A DNA stretch of 64,000 nt from Palsa-504 sp963753225 (GTDB taxonomy: Bacteria > Actinomycetota > Actinomycetes > Streptosporangiales > Streptosporangiaceae). The translations under genes and the position numbers were made by a program. Below are positions 25,416 to 34,568 of this stretch, one piece after another. The first letter of the stretch is position 1; the number at the start of each line of letters is the position of its first letter. The notes under the pieces were generated by a model. That model made no database searches, was not told the DNA's origin, and saw only the letters and a list, made by a program, of their open reading frames with translations. Location of the stretch: NCBI GenBank assembly GCA_963753225.1, contig CAVWBQ010000008.1, positions 124,001 through 188,000 on the forward strand. Direction: 5' to 3'.

Positions 25416-26537
25416 TCAGACGGCCGCCACCTGGCCTTCCTGGGGGTCGATGCAGCCGAGGTTCTCGACCACCTTGAAGGTGCCGGCCTCGGAGCGTGCG
25501 ATGTACATGTTCATCCGCACGTGGTGCTGCCCCGGCACCATCTCGGCCGGGCCGCCCGGGCCTTCGGGGATGCTGGCATGGTCGAGGGCGGCGACCACCT
25601 CGTCCTGGTCTAGCGACCCGGCCTCGGTCACCGCTGCCTCCCACAGCTTGAGCGCCCGGTACGTGCCCGAGCACGCCGAGCCTGCCGTGAACATCGCGCT
25701 GCCCGGGTACCGCGCGTCGTAGCGGTTGAGTAGCTCGACGCTGAACGGGTCGCGGACGTCCCGGTAGTAGTCCAGGCACCCGTAGAGACCCTCGACGTGC
25801 TCGGCAGGCACGAGGTTGAGGAAGTTCTCGTCGAAATAGGTGCACACGAGCTGCCCGCCGCGAGCCGCGAATCCGGCGTCGTGGAGCTGGGCGAGGAACG
25901 GGGTCAGCCCGGGCGGGACGATCGTGTTGAACACGACCTCGGCGCCCGATGCCATGATGTCGCCGACGACCCTGGCGTATTCGGTGTGGTCAAGCGGGAA
26001 GTACTCCTCACCGGCGATCTCGCCGCCCTGCGACGTGACGATGTCCCGGACCCTCTCGTTCATTACATGCGGCCAGATGTAGTCGGCCGACGGCATGTAG
26101 AACCTGCGCGCTCCGGTCTCCTTCATCAGCCAGGGGATAAACGGGTCGAGCTGCTGAGCGGGCACTGGGCCGGTGCAGAAGATCAGGGGATGACATTCCT
26201 GACCCTCGTACTGCTCCGGGTAGATGAAGAGCTTCGCGGCCTCGTCGACTACCGGGTCCTTGATCGCCTGCCGGGTTGAGCTGTAGATGCCGCCGACGAC
26301 CACGTCGACGTCGGCCTCGCGGACGAGCCTGGCGGCCGCCGTGTGCGCGACGTGGTCGTCGGTGGCGCTGTCCTCGACGTACAACTCGACGGGACGGCCA
26401 AGCAGGCCTCCGCGGGCATTGATGTCGTCGGTGACCATCTTGGCGACGTTGACGTTGGCGATGCCCATGAAGGACAGCGCCCCCGTCTGGTCGGTGATCA
26501 GGCCGACGCGTGCGGGTCGACTGGTTGGGCTAATCAT
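25416..26537 (-). CDS. Amide/urea-type ABC substrate-binding protein lacking a signal peptide
   Basis: 373 residues of the type I periplasmic binding fold, close to UrtA/FmdD/AmiC: VGLITDQTGALSFMGIANVN, INARGGLLGRPVELYVEDSA, GGIYSSTRQAIKDPV, YPEQYEGQECHPLIFCTG and FYMPSADYIWPHVMNERV. There is no signal peptide or lipobox: residues 1-10 are MISPTSRPAR. No permease or ATPase gene is nearby. It is therefore likely cytoplasmic, as AmiC is, acting as an amide-type sensor, or an orphan. It follows the small gene at 26553-26825 by 15 nt in one operon. Confidence 0.8.
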   Translation of the reverse strand: MISPTSRPARVGLITDQTGALSFMGIANVNVAKMVTDDINARGGLLGRPVELYVEDSATDDHVAHTAAARLVREADVDVVVGGIYSSTRQAIKDPVVDEAAKLFIYPEQYEGQECHPLIFCTGPVPAQQLDPFIPWLMKETGARRFYMPSADYIWPHVMNERVRDIVTSQGGEIAGEEYFPLDHTEYARVVGDIMASGAEVVFNTIVPPGLTPFLAQLHDAGFAARGGQLVCTYFDENFLNLVPAEHVEGLYGCLDYYRDVRDPFSVELLNRYDARYPGSAMFTAGSACSGTYRALKLWEAAVTEAGSLDQDEVVAALDHASIPEGPGGPAEMVPGQHHVRMNMYIARSEAGTFKVVENLGCIDPQEGQVAAV

Positions 26538-26552
26538 CGTGGCGCTCCTCGC

Positions 26553-26825
26553 CTACGCCCGGTACTGGCCGAGCAGCGCCGCCGTCTGAGGCTTGCTGAG
26601 GTGCCCGGCTTCCTTCAGGATCGGCGGGACCTCGGGATCGGACACGAAGTTGGCCCATCCTTCTTCGTCCCACTCGAACAGCACCCACATCCGGTTCTCC
26701 TCGGTCGGGTCGCGAAAGACGGTCGAGCCCCCCGACCCGTGCAGAGCGCGCTTGTCGGCGCCCGTGGTACCGAACACCTTCAGGAATCGGTCGACGTCCT
26801 CGACGGTCGTGGTGGCCAGGATCAT
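26553..26825 (-). CDS. Small ferredoxin-like-fold protein, function unknown
   Basis: 90 residues: MILATTTVEDVDRFLKVFGT, then TVFRDPTEENRMWVLFEWDE and FVSDPEVPPILKEAG. The layout, a beta strand, a helix and an R-V-LFEWD strand, resembles stress-responsive or antibiotic-monooxygenase-like dimeric ferredoxin-fold proteins seen in actinobacteria. ATG 26825 was chosen because AAGGAG lies 6 nt upstream. It is the first gene of a two-gene operon with the substrate-binding protein. Confidence 0.7.
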   Translation of the reverse strand: MILATTTVEDVDRFLKVFGTTGADKRALHGSGGSTVFRDPTEENRMWVLFEWDEEGWANFVSDPEVPPILKEAGHLSKPQTAALLGQYRA

Positions 26826-27272
26826 GATGATCTCCTTCGCTCGGATCGCTGCGAATCTCGGTGATCGCCGTCCGGTCGGTCGGCGTATTGCCACCTTCCG
26901 CGAAACGCCCTGGTAGCAGCATCGGCAGATCTACCCATTTCGCCGGTGGGCAGGTGCAGGCCCGGCGCGCCCGCACTACCTCACGACGGCTGCGGGCGCG
27001 GCACTCGCCGCGCCCGAACCGCCCTGTCAGGCGGCTTTGCGCGTGGGCGTACAGCTTGGGTTCGATCGGATGACGGGGTCGATGCGACACCTGGTCTGAA
27101 TATCCCGGGCGCTGCGTATCAGGCCCCGGCCGAGTTATTCGAGCGAGGCTGTGGCGATATGAGCGTGGCGACCGATCTCGGCCCGCTGATCGTGACCGCA
27201 GTGCCCGGCGCGGGGACCACGAAGCGCCGCGGAAGCTGTCCCGCACACAGGCGTCTACCGAATCCCGAGGCT

Positions 27273-27340
27273 TGTGTCCCTAGGACTTGAACCCCCATGT
27301 GTCCAAGGCCCAAGGCCTACCAATTGGGCATGCCGCCGAC
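27273..27340 (-). other. Degenerate tRNA-like sequence
   Basis: The minus strand has a D-arm-like GCCCAATTGGTAGGC and a T-arm-like GGGGGTTCAAGTCC followed by a GGGACACA end. The T-stem and acceptor pairing fail, so a working tRNA is not supported. It lies in 26826-27506, where no gene is seen. Confidence 0.3.
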
Positions 27341-27635
27341 ATTGCCCTGAACAGGACATTTGTGCTTTTTGGCGCCGTGTCTTGGCGTAGCCGCCTCAAG
27401 CCCCGTTGATGACTGGGCCGAATTGACTTGAGATTCCTCTACGAGGAGGGCGGCCGGATGGGCCCAATGCCACGGGCTTTAGATGTTTGACTGGTTGTGG
27501 GTAGTTCCTGTTTTTGGTTACTGCTGGTAGTCGCCTTCCGGCGGGAATGCCGAAGGCCGGCGTGTCGCGCCGGGACGGCCGGGTCCACGGTCCGGCAAGG
27601 TTCCTTTCCGGACTGGTTCGCGATGCTTGCGCTGG

Positions 27636-29303
27636 TCAGGCTGGCGTGTTGGCCATGGTGATGATGGCGGGGGCGATGCGGGTGCCGGTGTCCTTCGCGG
27701 TGGCGTGCGCGAAACAGGACGGGGACTTGGACTTGCGGGCGCGGTGCCGGTCCCGGCCGACGACGTTCCGGTATTTCCCGATCTCGCTGGTCACGGCCTG
27801 GTAGCAGGTGTTCCCGAGGCGGATCGCGGACAGGACCGACCGCAGGGCGCGGGCGAAGGACAGGTCACGGGGCCGGACCGGGAGCCCGGCACGGCGTCCC
27901 TTCCTCGCGGGCGCGGCGGCGAGCGCGGCATCGAGGACGGCGCCCCGGGTCATCCCGGTCCCTGCGGCCCAGGCCGCGAGTTCCTGCCGGACGAGATCCG
28001 GGGACCCGGAGCGCAGCATCGGCCCCGTGCCGGGGCCGGCGCCGCGCAGCGGGGCCTTGGCCTCCCGCAGCGCGGTCTCCGACCCGTCCCACCGCCATTT
28101 ATAGAGCGAGGCGAGCTCGGGGCCGGGGTAGTCCTCCCAGTCCATCAGGTCGGTGACCAGGCAGAACATCTCCGGGACCTCCTGGCCCTCCACCGTGACC
28201 CAGTACTCGATGACGCGGACCGCGACCGTGACGCCGTCGCCGGACAGCTCCGCCCGGTACGAGCCGTCGGGCAGGATCGGCGAGGTCCGCCTCAGCGGGA
28301 TGTCGCTCTTGAGCCTGATCAGCACGTGCGCGGACCGGATCATCCGGGCGATCCGGGCGGCCCCGTGGTAGTTGCGGTCCATCAGCCAGATCCAGTCCGG
28401 CGCGAACAGGAACGGGAACTGTTCCATGGCCTCATCGAGCAGGGCCTGCTCCGATCCTGCCTTGCCCGTGCCGGCCGGCCCGTGCGGCATCGCGAACAGC
28501 GCCCGGCACGAGCAGCAGGTCAGCGGCAGCGCCCGCAGGCACGGGTACGGGCCGGAATCATCGCCCGTGCCCACGGTGCCGAAGAACGCCCTGTTCACGG
28601 GCGTGTCCGGGACCCGGACCAGCGTCCCGTCCAGCGACCCCGCCGTCAGCGGCCTCTTCTTCCCGATGGTCACCGCACCCGGGCAGCCCTCGCCGGCGTG
28701 CTCCCGCCAGGCCGAGCCCAGGACCAGGTCCCGGAGCTCTTCCAGGGGGACCGGGCCGAGCGCGTTCCGCCAGTCCCCGGCCGCCCGCGCCGACGCCGGC
28801 CGCCACGGCCGCGCCCACGGCACCAGCGCCAGGTCCCCGGCCAGCGCCGCGATCACGTCCTGGACCCGGGAGTCCGGCATCAGCGTCATCAAAACGATCA
28901 CCCGGATCATGAACGCCCTGGCCAGCAGCCTTTCCCGCTGGCCCTTCACGAACCGGGCGCCCAGCGGCGCCCGCCCCGCGATCCCGCCGATCCCGCCGGC
29001 CACGCCCGGCCCGGCCTTCTCCTCCAGCGGCCCCAGCGTCGCATGATGCACCGGGCTGCCCTTCGCCCGGACCTGCCCGTCCCGCCTGACCCGCGCCTCC
29101 GCGACCGCGACCACCTTGCAGAACACGACAGCGCCGCCCGTGCCGACCTTCTCCGTCCCCCCGATCACCAGCGCGGACCGGTCACCGCCGCCCAGGTCCC
29201 TGCCGCTCTTCAGCGGCGATGCCAGCAGCTCCAGCGGCACCGCGACCATCATCCCGCCCGAGACGGGCACGGCACACGACGGGACAGGGTAAGAAGAAGA
29301 CAC
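27636..29303 (-). CDS. IS4-family transposase
   Basis: 555 residues, full length for the family. DDE motifs are visible: first Asp in TAGSLDGTLVRVPD, second in WIWLMDRNYHGAA, and the YREK-like signature with the catalytic Glu in LYKWRWDGSETALREAKAPL. An N-terminal DUF4372-like helical region (RVIVLMTLMPDSRVQDVI) precedes it. The frame is intact, so this element may be active. The start (29303) lies just inside the loopless side of the hairpin at 29304-29361. Confidence 0.85.
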   Translation of the reverse strand: MSSSYPVPSCAVPVSGGMMVAVPLELLASPLKSGRDLGGGDRSALVIGGTEKVGTGGAVVFCKVVAVAEARVRRDGQVRAKGSPVHHATLGPLEEKAGPGVAGGIGGIAGRAPLGARFVKGQRERLLARAFMIRVIVLMTLMPDSRVQDVIAALAGDLALVPWARPWRPASARAAGDWRNALGPVPLEELRDLVLGSAWREHAGEGCPGAVTIGKKRPLTAGSLDGTLVRVPDTPVNRAFFGTVGTGDDSGPYPCLRALPLTCCSCRALFAMPHGPAGTGKAGSEQALLDEAMEQFPFLFAPDWIWLMDRNYHGAARIARMIRSAHVLIRLKSDIPLRRTSPILPDGSYRAELSGDGVTVAVRVIEYWVTVEGQEVPEMFCLVTDLMDWEDYPGPELASLYKWRWDGSETALREAKAPLRGAGPGTGPMLRSGSPDLVRQELAAWAAGTGMTRGAVLDAALAAAPARKGRRAGLPVRPRDLSFARALRSVLSAIRLGNTCYQAVTSEIGKYRNVVGRDRHRARKSKSPSCFAHATAKDTGTRIAPAIITMANTPA

Positions 29304-29361
29304 GTGAGGCTCCGGTCAAGAAGTGGGACGTCGACAATCACACTTCTAGCCGGAGCCTCAC
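29304..29361. repeat. Long hairpin upstream of the IS4 transposase
   Basis: GTGAGGCTCCGG (29304-29315) pairs perfectly with CCGGAGCCTCAC (29350-29361), and the inner AGAAGTG (29319-29325) with CACTTCT (29341-29347). It directly precedes the transposase start. It may terminate incoming transcription or mask the ribosome site, a known way of limiting transposase synthesis from outside promoters. Confidence 0.7.
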
Positions 29362-29406
29362 CCACCTCGCAGGAAACCTGAACAACAAGCCCGCAGCCAG
29401 GGGCAA

Positions 29407-30012
29407 TCACACAGCGCAACTAGAAACAGGGCCAGCCCTCAACCGTTTCCCCGTAAAGCCGCTGGCATTGCGGATGGGCCCGCCTCTTAGGTCGAGTTCC
29501 CGTTCGAACTTGTACTCGTCGCCGTCTTGGCCGATATAGGAGAATCCGCACTTTTCCGCCACCCGCTGGGAAGCCGCGTTGTCGAAATGACAGCTCAGAT
29601 GGGCACGGCGAAGACCGATCTGGGTCGCGGCCCAGGCGAGGAGCGCGCTGAGTGTACGGGGAGCGATGCCTTGTCCGCGCAGTTCGGCAGTGACGTTGTA
29701 GGAGACCTCGGCCTGCACGCCGGACCGCCGGAGCTCGACCCAGCCGACCGCCTCGCCGTCGGAACTTCGCCGGATCGCCAGGTTCAATTCCCTCCCCTCC
29801 CGCCAGGCCCGGAGGTTTCCCTGCGTCCGCATGTCGCCGTCGTAGTGGCTGTCGGGCATCGCCGCGGCTTGGTCAACCGAGTAACCAAAGAAGCGTGCGG
29901 TGTCGGGGTCGAGGTCGAACCGGCGGAGCGCGGGTCCGTCGGCCGTCCGCCATCGGTCGAGCACAAGAGCGCCGACGACGATCAGCGGCGGCTCGTGGGG
30001 CTGCCAGTCCAT
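29407..30012 (-). CDS. GNAT-family acetyltransferase, 3' end replaced by IS4
   Basis: 201 residues. The acetyl-CoA binding segment LRGQGIAPRTLSALLAWA (motif A) and the following HLSCHFDNAASQRVAEKCGF (motif B) mark an N-acetyltransferase of the RimJ/RimL type. ATG 30012 starts MDWQPHEPPLIVV; codons upstream in the frame are not protein-like. The IS4 element ends at 29430, so the last eight codons, including the stop, come from the IS. The core domain is complete, so activity may remain. The substrate is unknown. Confidence 0.8.
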   Translation of the reverse strand: MDWQPHEPPLIVVGALVLDRWRTADGPALRRFDLDPDTARFFGYSVDQAAAMPDSHYDGDMRTQGNLRAWREGRELNLAIRRSSDGEAVGWVELRRSGVQAEVSYNVTAELRGQGIAPRTLSALLAWAATQIGLRRAHLSCHFDNAASQRVAEKCGFSYIGQDGDEYKFERELDLRGGPIRNASGFTGKRLRAGPVSSCAV

Positions 30013-30031
30013 GGGAGTTGTCTTACCGCAG

Positions 30032-30056
30032 GCGGTGGCCAACGTCTGGCCACCGC
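30032..30056. promoter_or_regulatory. Perfect 10-bp inverted repeat between divergent genes
   Basis: GCGGTGGCCA, a 5-nt spacer, then TGGCCACCGC. It lies 20 bp upstream of the GNAT start and about 60 bp upstream of the glycosyltransferase start. It could be an operator or a leader hairpin. Confidence 0.4.
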
Positions 30057-30113
30057 ATTTCGATGGAACCTCCTGGCACGAAAATAGTTTGTCACGGGCT
30101 AGCTTCGGCAAGC

Positions 30114-30957
30114 ATGCTTCGAGCATGCCTGACGGCCTCGTCCGCTGGCCGGACGGTCCGGTTACGCCGGGGCCGGGTCGCGGTGATCACGGTCTCGTAC
30201 AACACGCGTGAGCTCACCGCGCTCTTGCTGTGGTCGCTCCGCCGGGTCCTCGCATGGGAAGCACTGGAAATAGTCGTCGTCGACAACGCCTCGAAGGACG
30301 GATCGGCGGACCTGCTCGCTAAGATCGACGCGACTGGGGGATGTCGCCTCATTGCGAACGCGAGGAACGACATGCACGGGCCGGCGCTCACCCAGGCAAT
30401 GTCGTTCCTCGCGTCGAGACGCATCGGGCTCCCGCGATGGGTCTGGGTGCTCGACTCCGACGTCGTGGTTAGCAGGCCTGATTCGCTCAAGAAGGCGGTG
30501 GAGCGGGCGGAGGAGACGGACGCCGCGATCCTCGGCGAGTCGTGGCGGGACGACGAGCACGACATGGACTGCTTTCTGGCGTACTCGCTGCTGATCGACC
30601 CAGTGCGCGTCTGGCGGGACGGGATCGAGCCTTTCGTCGATGGCGGGGATCCCGCGTTCGGCCTGCTCCAGTCCGCGAAAGCGCAGGGCGAGACACTGTT
30701 CTGAGTTCCCCTTCGCGAGAGACGGCTACGTGATCCATCGGGGCAGGAGCAGTCTTTTCACCGTGTGGGCGTCCGGCGATACTACCCACCCTGACCACTG
30801 GTGGGCACGCGACCATCACGAGCCGCACTTCGCTCTCGTAGATGGTGCCGCCGCCAGGCACGATGACCTGCTGAGAGCCTTTCGCGCCGACGTTGGCCCG
30901 CTTGATGACCTCAAGGCGGTTGAAGCGCTCAGCATCCCCGGCATGGCTGCCCCCTGA
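30114..30957 (+). pseudogene. Family 2 glycosyltransferase-like gene with one frameshift
   Basis: The first frame (30114-30704, 196 residues) is a GT-A domain: VAVITVSYNTRELTALLLWS, IVVVDNASKDGS, and a DxD-like WVLDSDVVV. It stops in a TTCTGA just after GETLF. The frame open to 30957 continues naturally with SEFPFARDGYVIHRGRSSLF and ends at MAAP. A loss of two bases or gain of one near 30700 explains this. Repaired length is about 280 residues, normal for small GT2 enzymes. The acceptor and donor are unknown. If the break is real, the nucleotide-sugar domain alone might still fold. Confidence 0.7.
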
Positions 30958-32126
30958 CGCCGGGCGGCAGCGCATTACGCGCAAAGGTTCGTGTCCGAGA
31001 GGAACTTGAACGCGTACGCCGATGACCTGCGGAATTGCGAGTTAGCTGCAGCCTGGAAGTAAATAAGCTCAGGTCAGAGATATGGATCAAGGTCCAAGGG
31101 GACTTGAACACCCCATTTCGATGATGTGAAGACCCAGGTCCACGACGTCAACAACAGCGACATCAACAACATCCGCAAGCACGAACCGAATAATTACCCG
31201 GCCTGTTTCGACACTTAGGACAATCCTTCTCACTGCAATGATGGTGGCTGAGGACGTGACGAGGCCGGGCAGCACGTCGGATAGCTATGCAGCTCCTGTA
31301 GCTTCGTCTCTCCTGGCGACGGGCGGCCCACCTACGACATCACCCAGAACGGGCCAGCGACTCGTCAGCATCGCGGGCCAGTCGTCCTCGTCATCAAGCC
31401 CGAGCCAGCCATCGCCCGATGACACAGGCGCTACCGCCTGCTCTGGCAGGCCCGCAGCCGGGCTCGCCAGCTCTCCCGGTCCTGCTTGTACCGCTCGGCC
31501 CGCTCTCGCTGGATGTCAGCGGCGCCGGTCGACTCGGCGACCTCGTCCAGGTCCTCGCCGCCGCGGCGCGTGCCGCCCCAGCGCCGGAGGCAGCAGCGGC
31601 GCCGGGGAAGACCGTGGCCGCCGCCCTTGCCAGCGATTTGAACCCCATGAGCAATACCCGGCGGCAGGCGGTCATCGAGCACGCGAGTCGGCGGATCCGG
31701 GCTTCGGGATGGCCGGGCTGCCGGCCGGGTGCCTGCGGACCCCGGGCGATCCGGGGCCGGGAGGCCGACGCCAGCCAGGAATCATCGAGTAGGCCGGGGT
31801 TCCGGCAGGCGACCGGACGCCCGCGAACGTCGCGCCGGAGTCGGCCGGTGCGGTCCCGGGTCGCCGGGGTACAGGAGCGTGCGGCTGCCCGGTGCGTCGC
31901 GCCCGATCGTGCCATCACGCTGAGTGATACGTGACGTCAGGGAGAGCGCGCACACTCCCGCCTTATGCACGATCTCAGTACTGCGTTCGCCGGTCATCTC
32001 GGGGGCGCGGAGGGATCGATCTGGCGCGACGCTACCTCCGTAGGCGCGGAGATGTGGGGTGAGCTTCGGCAGATCAGTCGTGCCGGCTGACTGACTAGAT
32101 CGATTTGCAGCCTAGTCGGTGGCACG

Positions 32127-33302
32127 CTAGCTGCCCGGATTCCACGGCAGCCGGTAGGCGCGGTAGGTGCTCACGCCGTCGGGGAGCTTGGCGTTGAACA
32201 GCAGCTTTCCTGAGGGGCTGAACTCGGAGAAGTATGACAGCCCGCCCCAGCTGACGAACAGGTCGCCGTTCTTGGTCGTCTGCGCGCTGCCGGTCGCGCC
32301 CGCCGTCAGGCCCTCCGGCTGGTTCACGGACTTGATCAGCGTCGCCGTGCCGGTGGCCAGGTCCAGGCTGATCGTGACCGCGCGGCTGGACGAGTACAGG
32401 GTCGACTGCCCGTCGGACTCGTCGTCGAAGACCGTGTACACGCCGCTGCCGAGCGCCTCGGGGTCGTGCTGGAACGCGAAGATCTCGCCGGCGCTGTCCA
32501 GCTTCTGGCCGGGCGCGGCCTTGATGGCGAACGTGCTGTGCTTGCCGCCGAGCTGCCATATCATCGCCCCGGTGCGGAGGTTCACCTTGTAGATGGTCCA
32601 GGTGAAGCGCGAGCTGATCAGCAGGTTGCCGTCGGTGTCGAGGTGGGCGGCGTTGATGTGGAACCAGTCCCACGGCTGGTCCGGCTGCGGCATCGGGGCG
32701 TGGCTGTCGCTGTAGGGCACGTGGCCAGAGCTGACCCACTGGAACAGCAGCTTGCCGGTCTTGATGTCGATCTCCTGCACGACGCCGTCGATGACCTGCT
32801 GGTGCGCGGACAGGCCGAGCGAGGTCAGGTTGGCGGTGCCGATCGTGTCAGCGAGGATCAGCGCGGTGTTCCACGGCGTGATCAGGAACTCGTGGAAGTC
32901 GGGCAGATACCCGTTCGCCGGCTTGACGGCGGCGATCTGCTGGTAGCGGGCGTTGTAGATAACGTCCTCGCCGCCGGCGCCGCTGTCCTGGAACCAGGTC
33001 AGCACCGGCTTGCCCAGGTAGGTCTGGGTGCGGAAGTCGGTGGCCAGCGTGTCCGCCGGCAGCCGGTGGAACCAGAGCACCTTGCCGGTGATGCTGACGA
33101 TCTCCGGGCCGGTGCCGTACTGGCCGCCGCTCTGCGGGGCCAGGAAGATGTCGCCGTTGCCGTTGTCCGCGCCCTTGGTCAGCACCGTGACCGCAGGTGC
33201 TGGCGTGCTCGATGTCGGTGTCGCTGCCGGTCCGGACGAGCACGAGACGACCGCGGCGCACACCGCGGCGGTCGCCAGTGCCGCGGCTGCCGTGGACTTC
33301 AC
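32127..33302 (-). CDS. Arylsulfotransferase-like (ASST family) lipoprotein
   Basis: 391 residues. A signal peptide ends in a lipobox-like AAVVSCSSG (Cys about 21), followed by a Ser/Thr/Pro linker, so the protein is likely anchored outside the membrane. The body is a beta-propeller with TGKVLWFHRLP, LPDFHEFLITPWNTALIL, WDWFHINAAHLDTDGNLLIS, GEIFAFQHDPEAL and FVSWGGLSYFSEFSP. The HEF, HIN and QHD histidines match positions used by the actinobacterial arylsulfotransferase (ASST) family. Whether this one transfers sulfate is unproven. It stands alone, flanked by IS630 relics. Confidence 0.85.
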   Translation of the reverse strand: MKSTAAAALATAAVCAAVVSCSSGPAATPTSSTPAPAVTVLTKGADNGNGDIFLAPQSGGQYGTGPEIVSITGKVLWFHRLPADTLATDFRTQTYLGKPVLTWFQDSGAGGEDVIYNARYQQIAAVKPANGYLPDFHEFLITPWNTALILADTIGTANLTSLGLSAHQQVIDGVVQEIDIKTGKLLFQWVSSGHVPYSDSHAPMPQPDQPWDWFHINAAHLDTDGNLLISSRFTWTIYKVNLRTGAMIWQLGGKHSTFAIKAAPGQKLDSAGEIFAFQHDPEALGSGVYTVFDDESDGQSTLYSSSRAVTISLDLATGTATLIKSVNQPEGLTAGATGSAQTTKNGDLFVSWGGLSYFSEFSPSGKLLFNAKLPDGVSTYRAYRLPWNPGS

Positions 33303-33457
33303 GAGAACCTCCGAGACAATTCGCCGCCCCGCCGGAAACTCTCCTCACGCCCTATAACGAGCAACTCGCCCCGCCGTTCCCGCTACGCGGCGACCAGTTA
33401 TCGTCGGCGTCGTGAGCGGGCATGTTGCGGCGATCGGGGTGACGGGGCACCTCCGTC

Positions 33458-33568
33458 ATCCGCCGGTTCACCGGCGGCCGGAACGACCGCTGCGAGCCAT
33501 TCACCTGGACCAAGCCCGCCGGCGAGATCCTCGCCAAAGCCATCCGTAATGAAACGTCATTAACGTGA
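33458..33568 (+). pseudogene. 3' remnant of an IS630-family transposase
   Basis: The frame reads IRRFTGGRNDRCEPFTWTK then PAGEILAKAIR, the typical end of IS630 transposases, and stops at 33566-33568. All catalytic residues are gone. A perfect hairpin TAATGA-AACG-TCATTA (33547-33562) lies at the end. Between 33303 and 33821 nothing else is recognisable. Confidence 0.7.
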
Positions 33569-33821
33569 CGTCAGGGACCCTATCGAGTGTTCTCACGTCG
33601 CTGTTCTTACTCGCTGGTGGCTGCATACTCTGCAGCGGCTGCTGCTGTACTGACCAAGTGCGGCACACCGAACGGATCGATCTGTACGCGTTCAACCGGG
33701 CGGCCAGTGCAGATTCAGCAATCAAATCTCGCCTGGCGCGCGTCGCATAGCGTCTGCTCGTCCGCTTCCATTGAGGCCGCCGGGTACTACCCAGCCCGTC
33801 TTGTACGGCGGCTTGAGAGCG

Positions 33822-34568
33822 TCACCTGACCGGGATGGCCACCATCGCCGACTCGATGCGGGCGAGGGCCACTGCCGGCTCCGGACGGAAGCCTGCCCCG
33901 GTGAGCAGCCGCGCGTACTCCGACTCGGTGCGCCCGCCGCCCGGGAGGATGGTGATCAGCCGGATGTCCAGGTCCTTCGCGAGGTGCGGCGAGTCGTCGT
34001 CGGGAATGATCGCCTCGACTAGCAGCAGCTGGCCATCATCGGGGATCGCGGCGCGGACGGCGCGCAAGATGGCGAGTGCCTGCTCGTCATTCCAGTTGTG
34101 AATGATGTGCGCCAGCAGGTAGCCGCCGGCGCCTGACGGCAGCGGGTCGGTGAAGAAGTCGCAGGCCACGACGTCGCAGCGGTCGGCGAGGCCATTGGCG
34201 GCCAGCTGGGCCTTGGCCCCGGGAAGGGCCCGGTCGAGCTCGGTCAGGATGCCGCGGACGCCGGGGTGTGCCTGCAGGATGGCGGTGATGAACCCGCCGT
34301 GCCCGCCGCCGACATCGACCACGGTGCCCAGCTTGGCGAAGTCGATCGCCTGCGCCAGCGCGCTGGCGGCAGGGGCGTCAGTACCCTTCACCAGGGCGTC
34401 GAACCCGGCGGCGGTCGCCGGCCGCGTCGCGAGGTAGGCGTACAGGCCGCCGTATCTGTCGATGAGGGGTGCCTTACCGCTGCGTATCGTCTCGGTGAGC
34501 TCGCCGAGGGCGTTCCATATCCCGGGATCGGCGTTGAACCGGAAGCCGGCGAACGCCCACCCGTCCAT
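33822..34568 (-). CDS. SAM-dependent O-methyltransferase, N-terminally truncated
   Basis: Catalytic half of a plant-type (pfam00891) O-methyltransferase. SAM-binding TVVDVGGGHGGFITAIL, then LTELDRALPGAKAQL, VACDFFTDPLPSGAGGYLLA, HIIHNWNDEQALAIL (catalytic His region) and LLVEAIIPDD. The N-terminal winged-helix dimerisation domain (about 90 residues) is missing: upstream of WNALGELTETIRSG the sequence is unrelated. ATG 34568 is the nearest start; the open frame extends to 34823 but looks non-coding. Family members need dimerisation, so this is probably non-functional or altered. Confidence 0.65.
   Translation of the reverse strand: MDGWAFAGFRFNADPGIWNALGELTETIRSGKAPLIDRYGGLYAYLATRPATAAGFDALVKGTDAPAASALAQAIDFAKLGTVVDVGGGHGGFITAILQAHPGVRGILTELDRALPGAKAQLAANGLADRCDVVACDFFTDPLPSGAGGYLLAHIIHNWNDEQALAILRAVRAAIPDDGQLLLVEAIIPDDDSPHLAKDLDIRLITILPGGGRTESEYARLLTGAGFRPEPAVALARIESAMVAIPVR

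Larger units (their letters stand above)
27507..29430 (-). mobile_element. IS4-family insertion sequence, about 1,924 bp
   Basis: The ends carry imperfect inverted repeats beginning CCTGTTT (27507 onward, and 29430 backward; 12 of the first 15 bases agree). No convincing target duplication is seen. It holds one intact transposase gene and a strong hairpin at 29304-29361. The right end overwrote the last codons of the GNAT gene. Confidence 0.7.
31929..33577. repeat. 15-bp direct repeats around the arylsulfotransferase-like gene
   Basis: ACGTGACGTCAGGGA occurs at 31929-31943 and at 33563-33577 in the same orientation. The right copy overlaps the end of an IS630 transposase relic. The left copy follows a similar short tail (AITLSDT, stop). 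The repeat is probably an IS630-type terminal sequence left by two decayed copies. The stretch 30958-31928 holds no supported gene. Confidence 0.6.

Noticed and set aside
27273..27340. tRNA gene
   Set aside because: D-arm and T-loop are tRNA-like, but T-stem and acceptor stem do not pair; kept only as a degenerate feature.
31238..31792. 184-codon plus-strand frame and a minus-strand 83-codon frame with RERAERYKQDRESW
   Set aside because: The plus frame is low-complexity Ser/Pro/Gly. The minus frame has a short helical stretch but no start, family or consistent frame.
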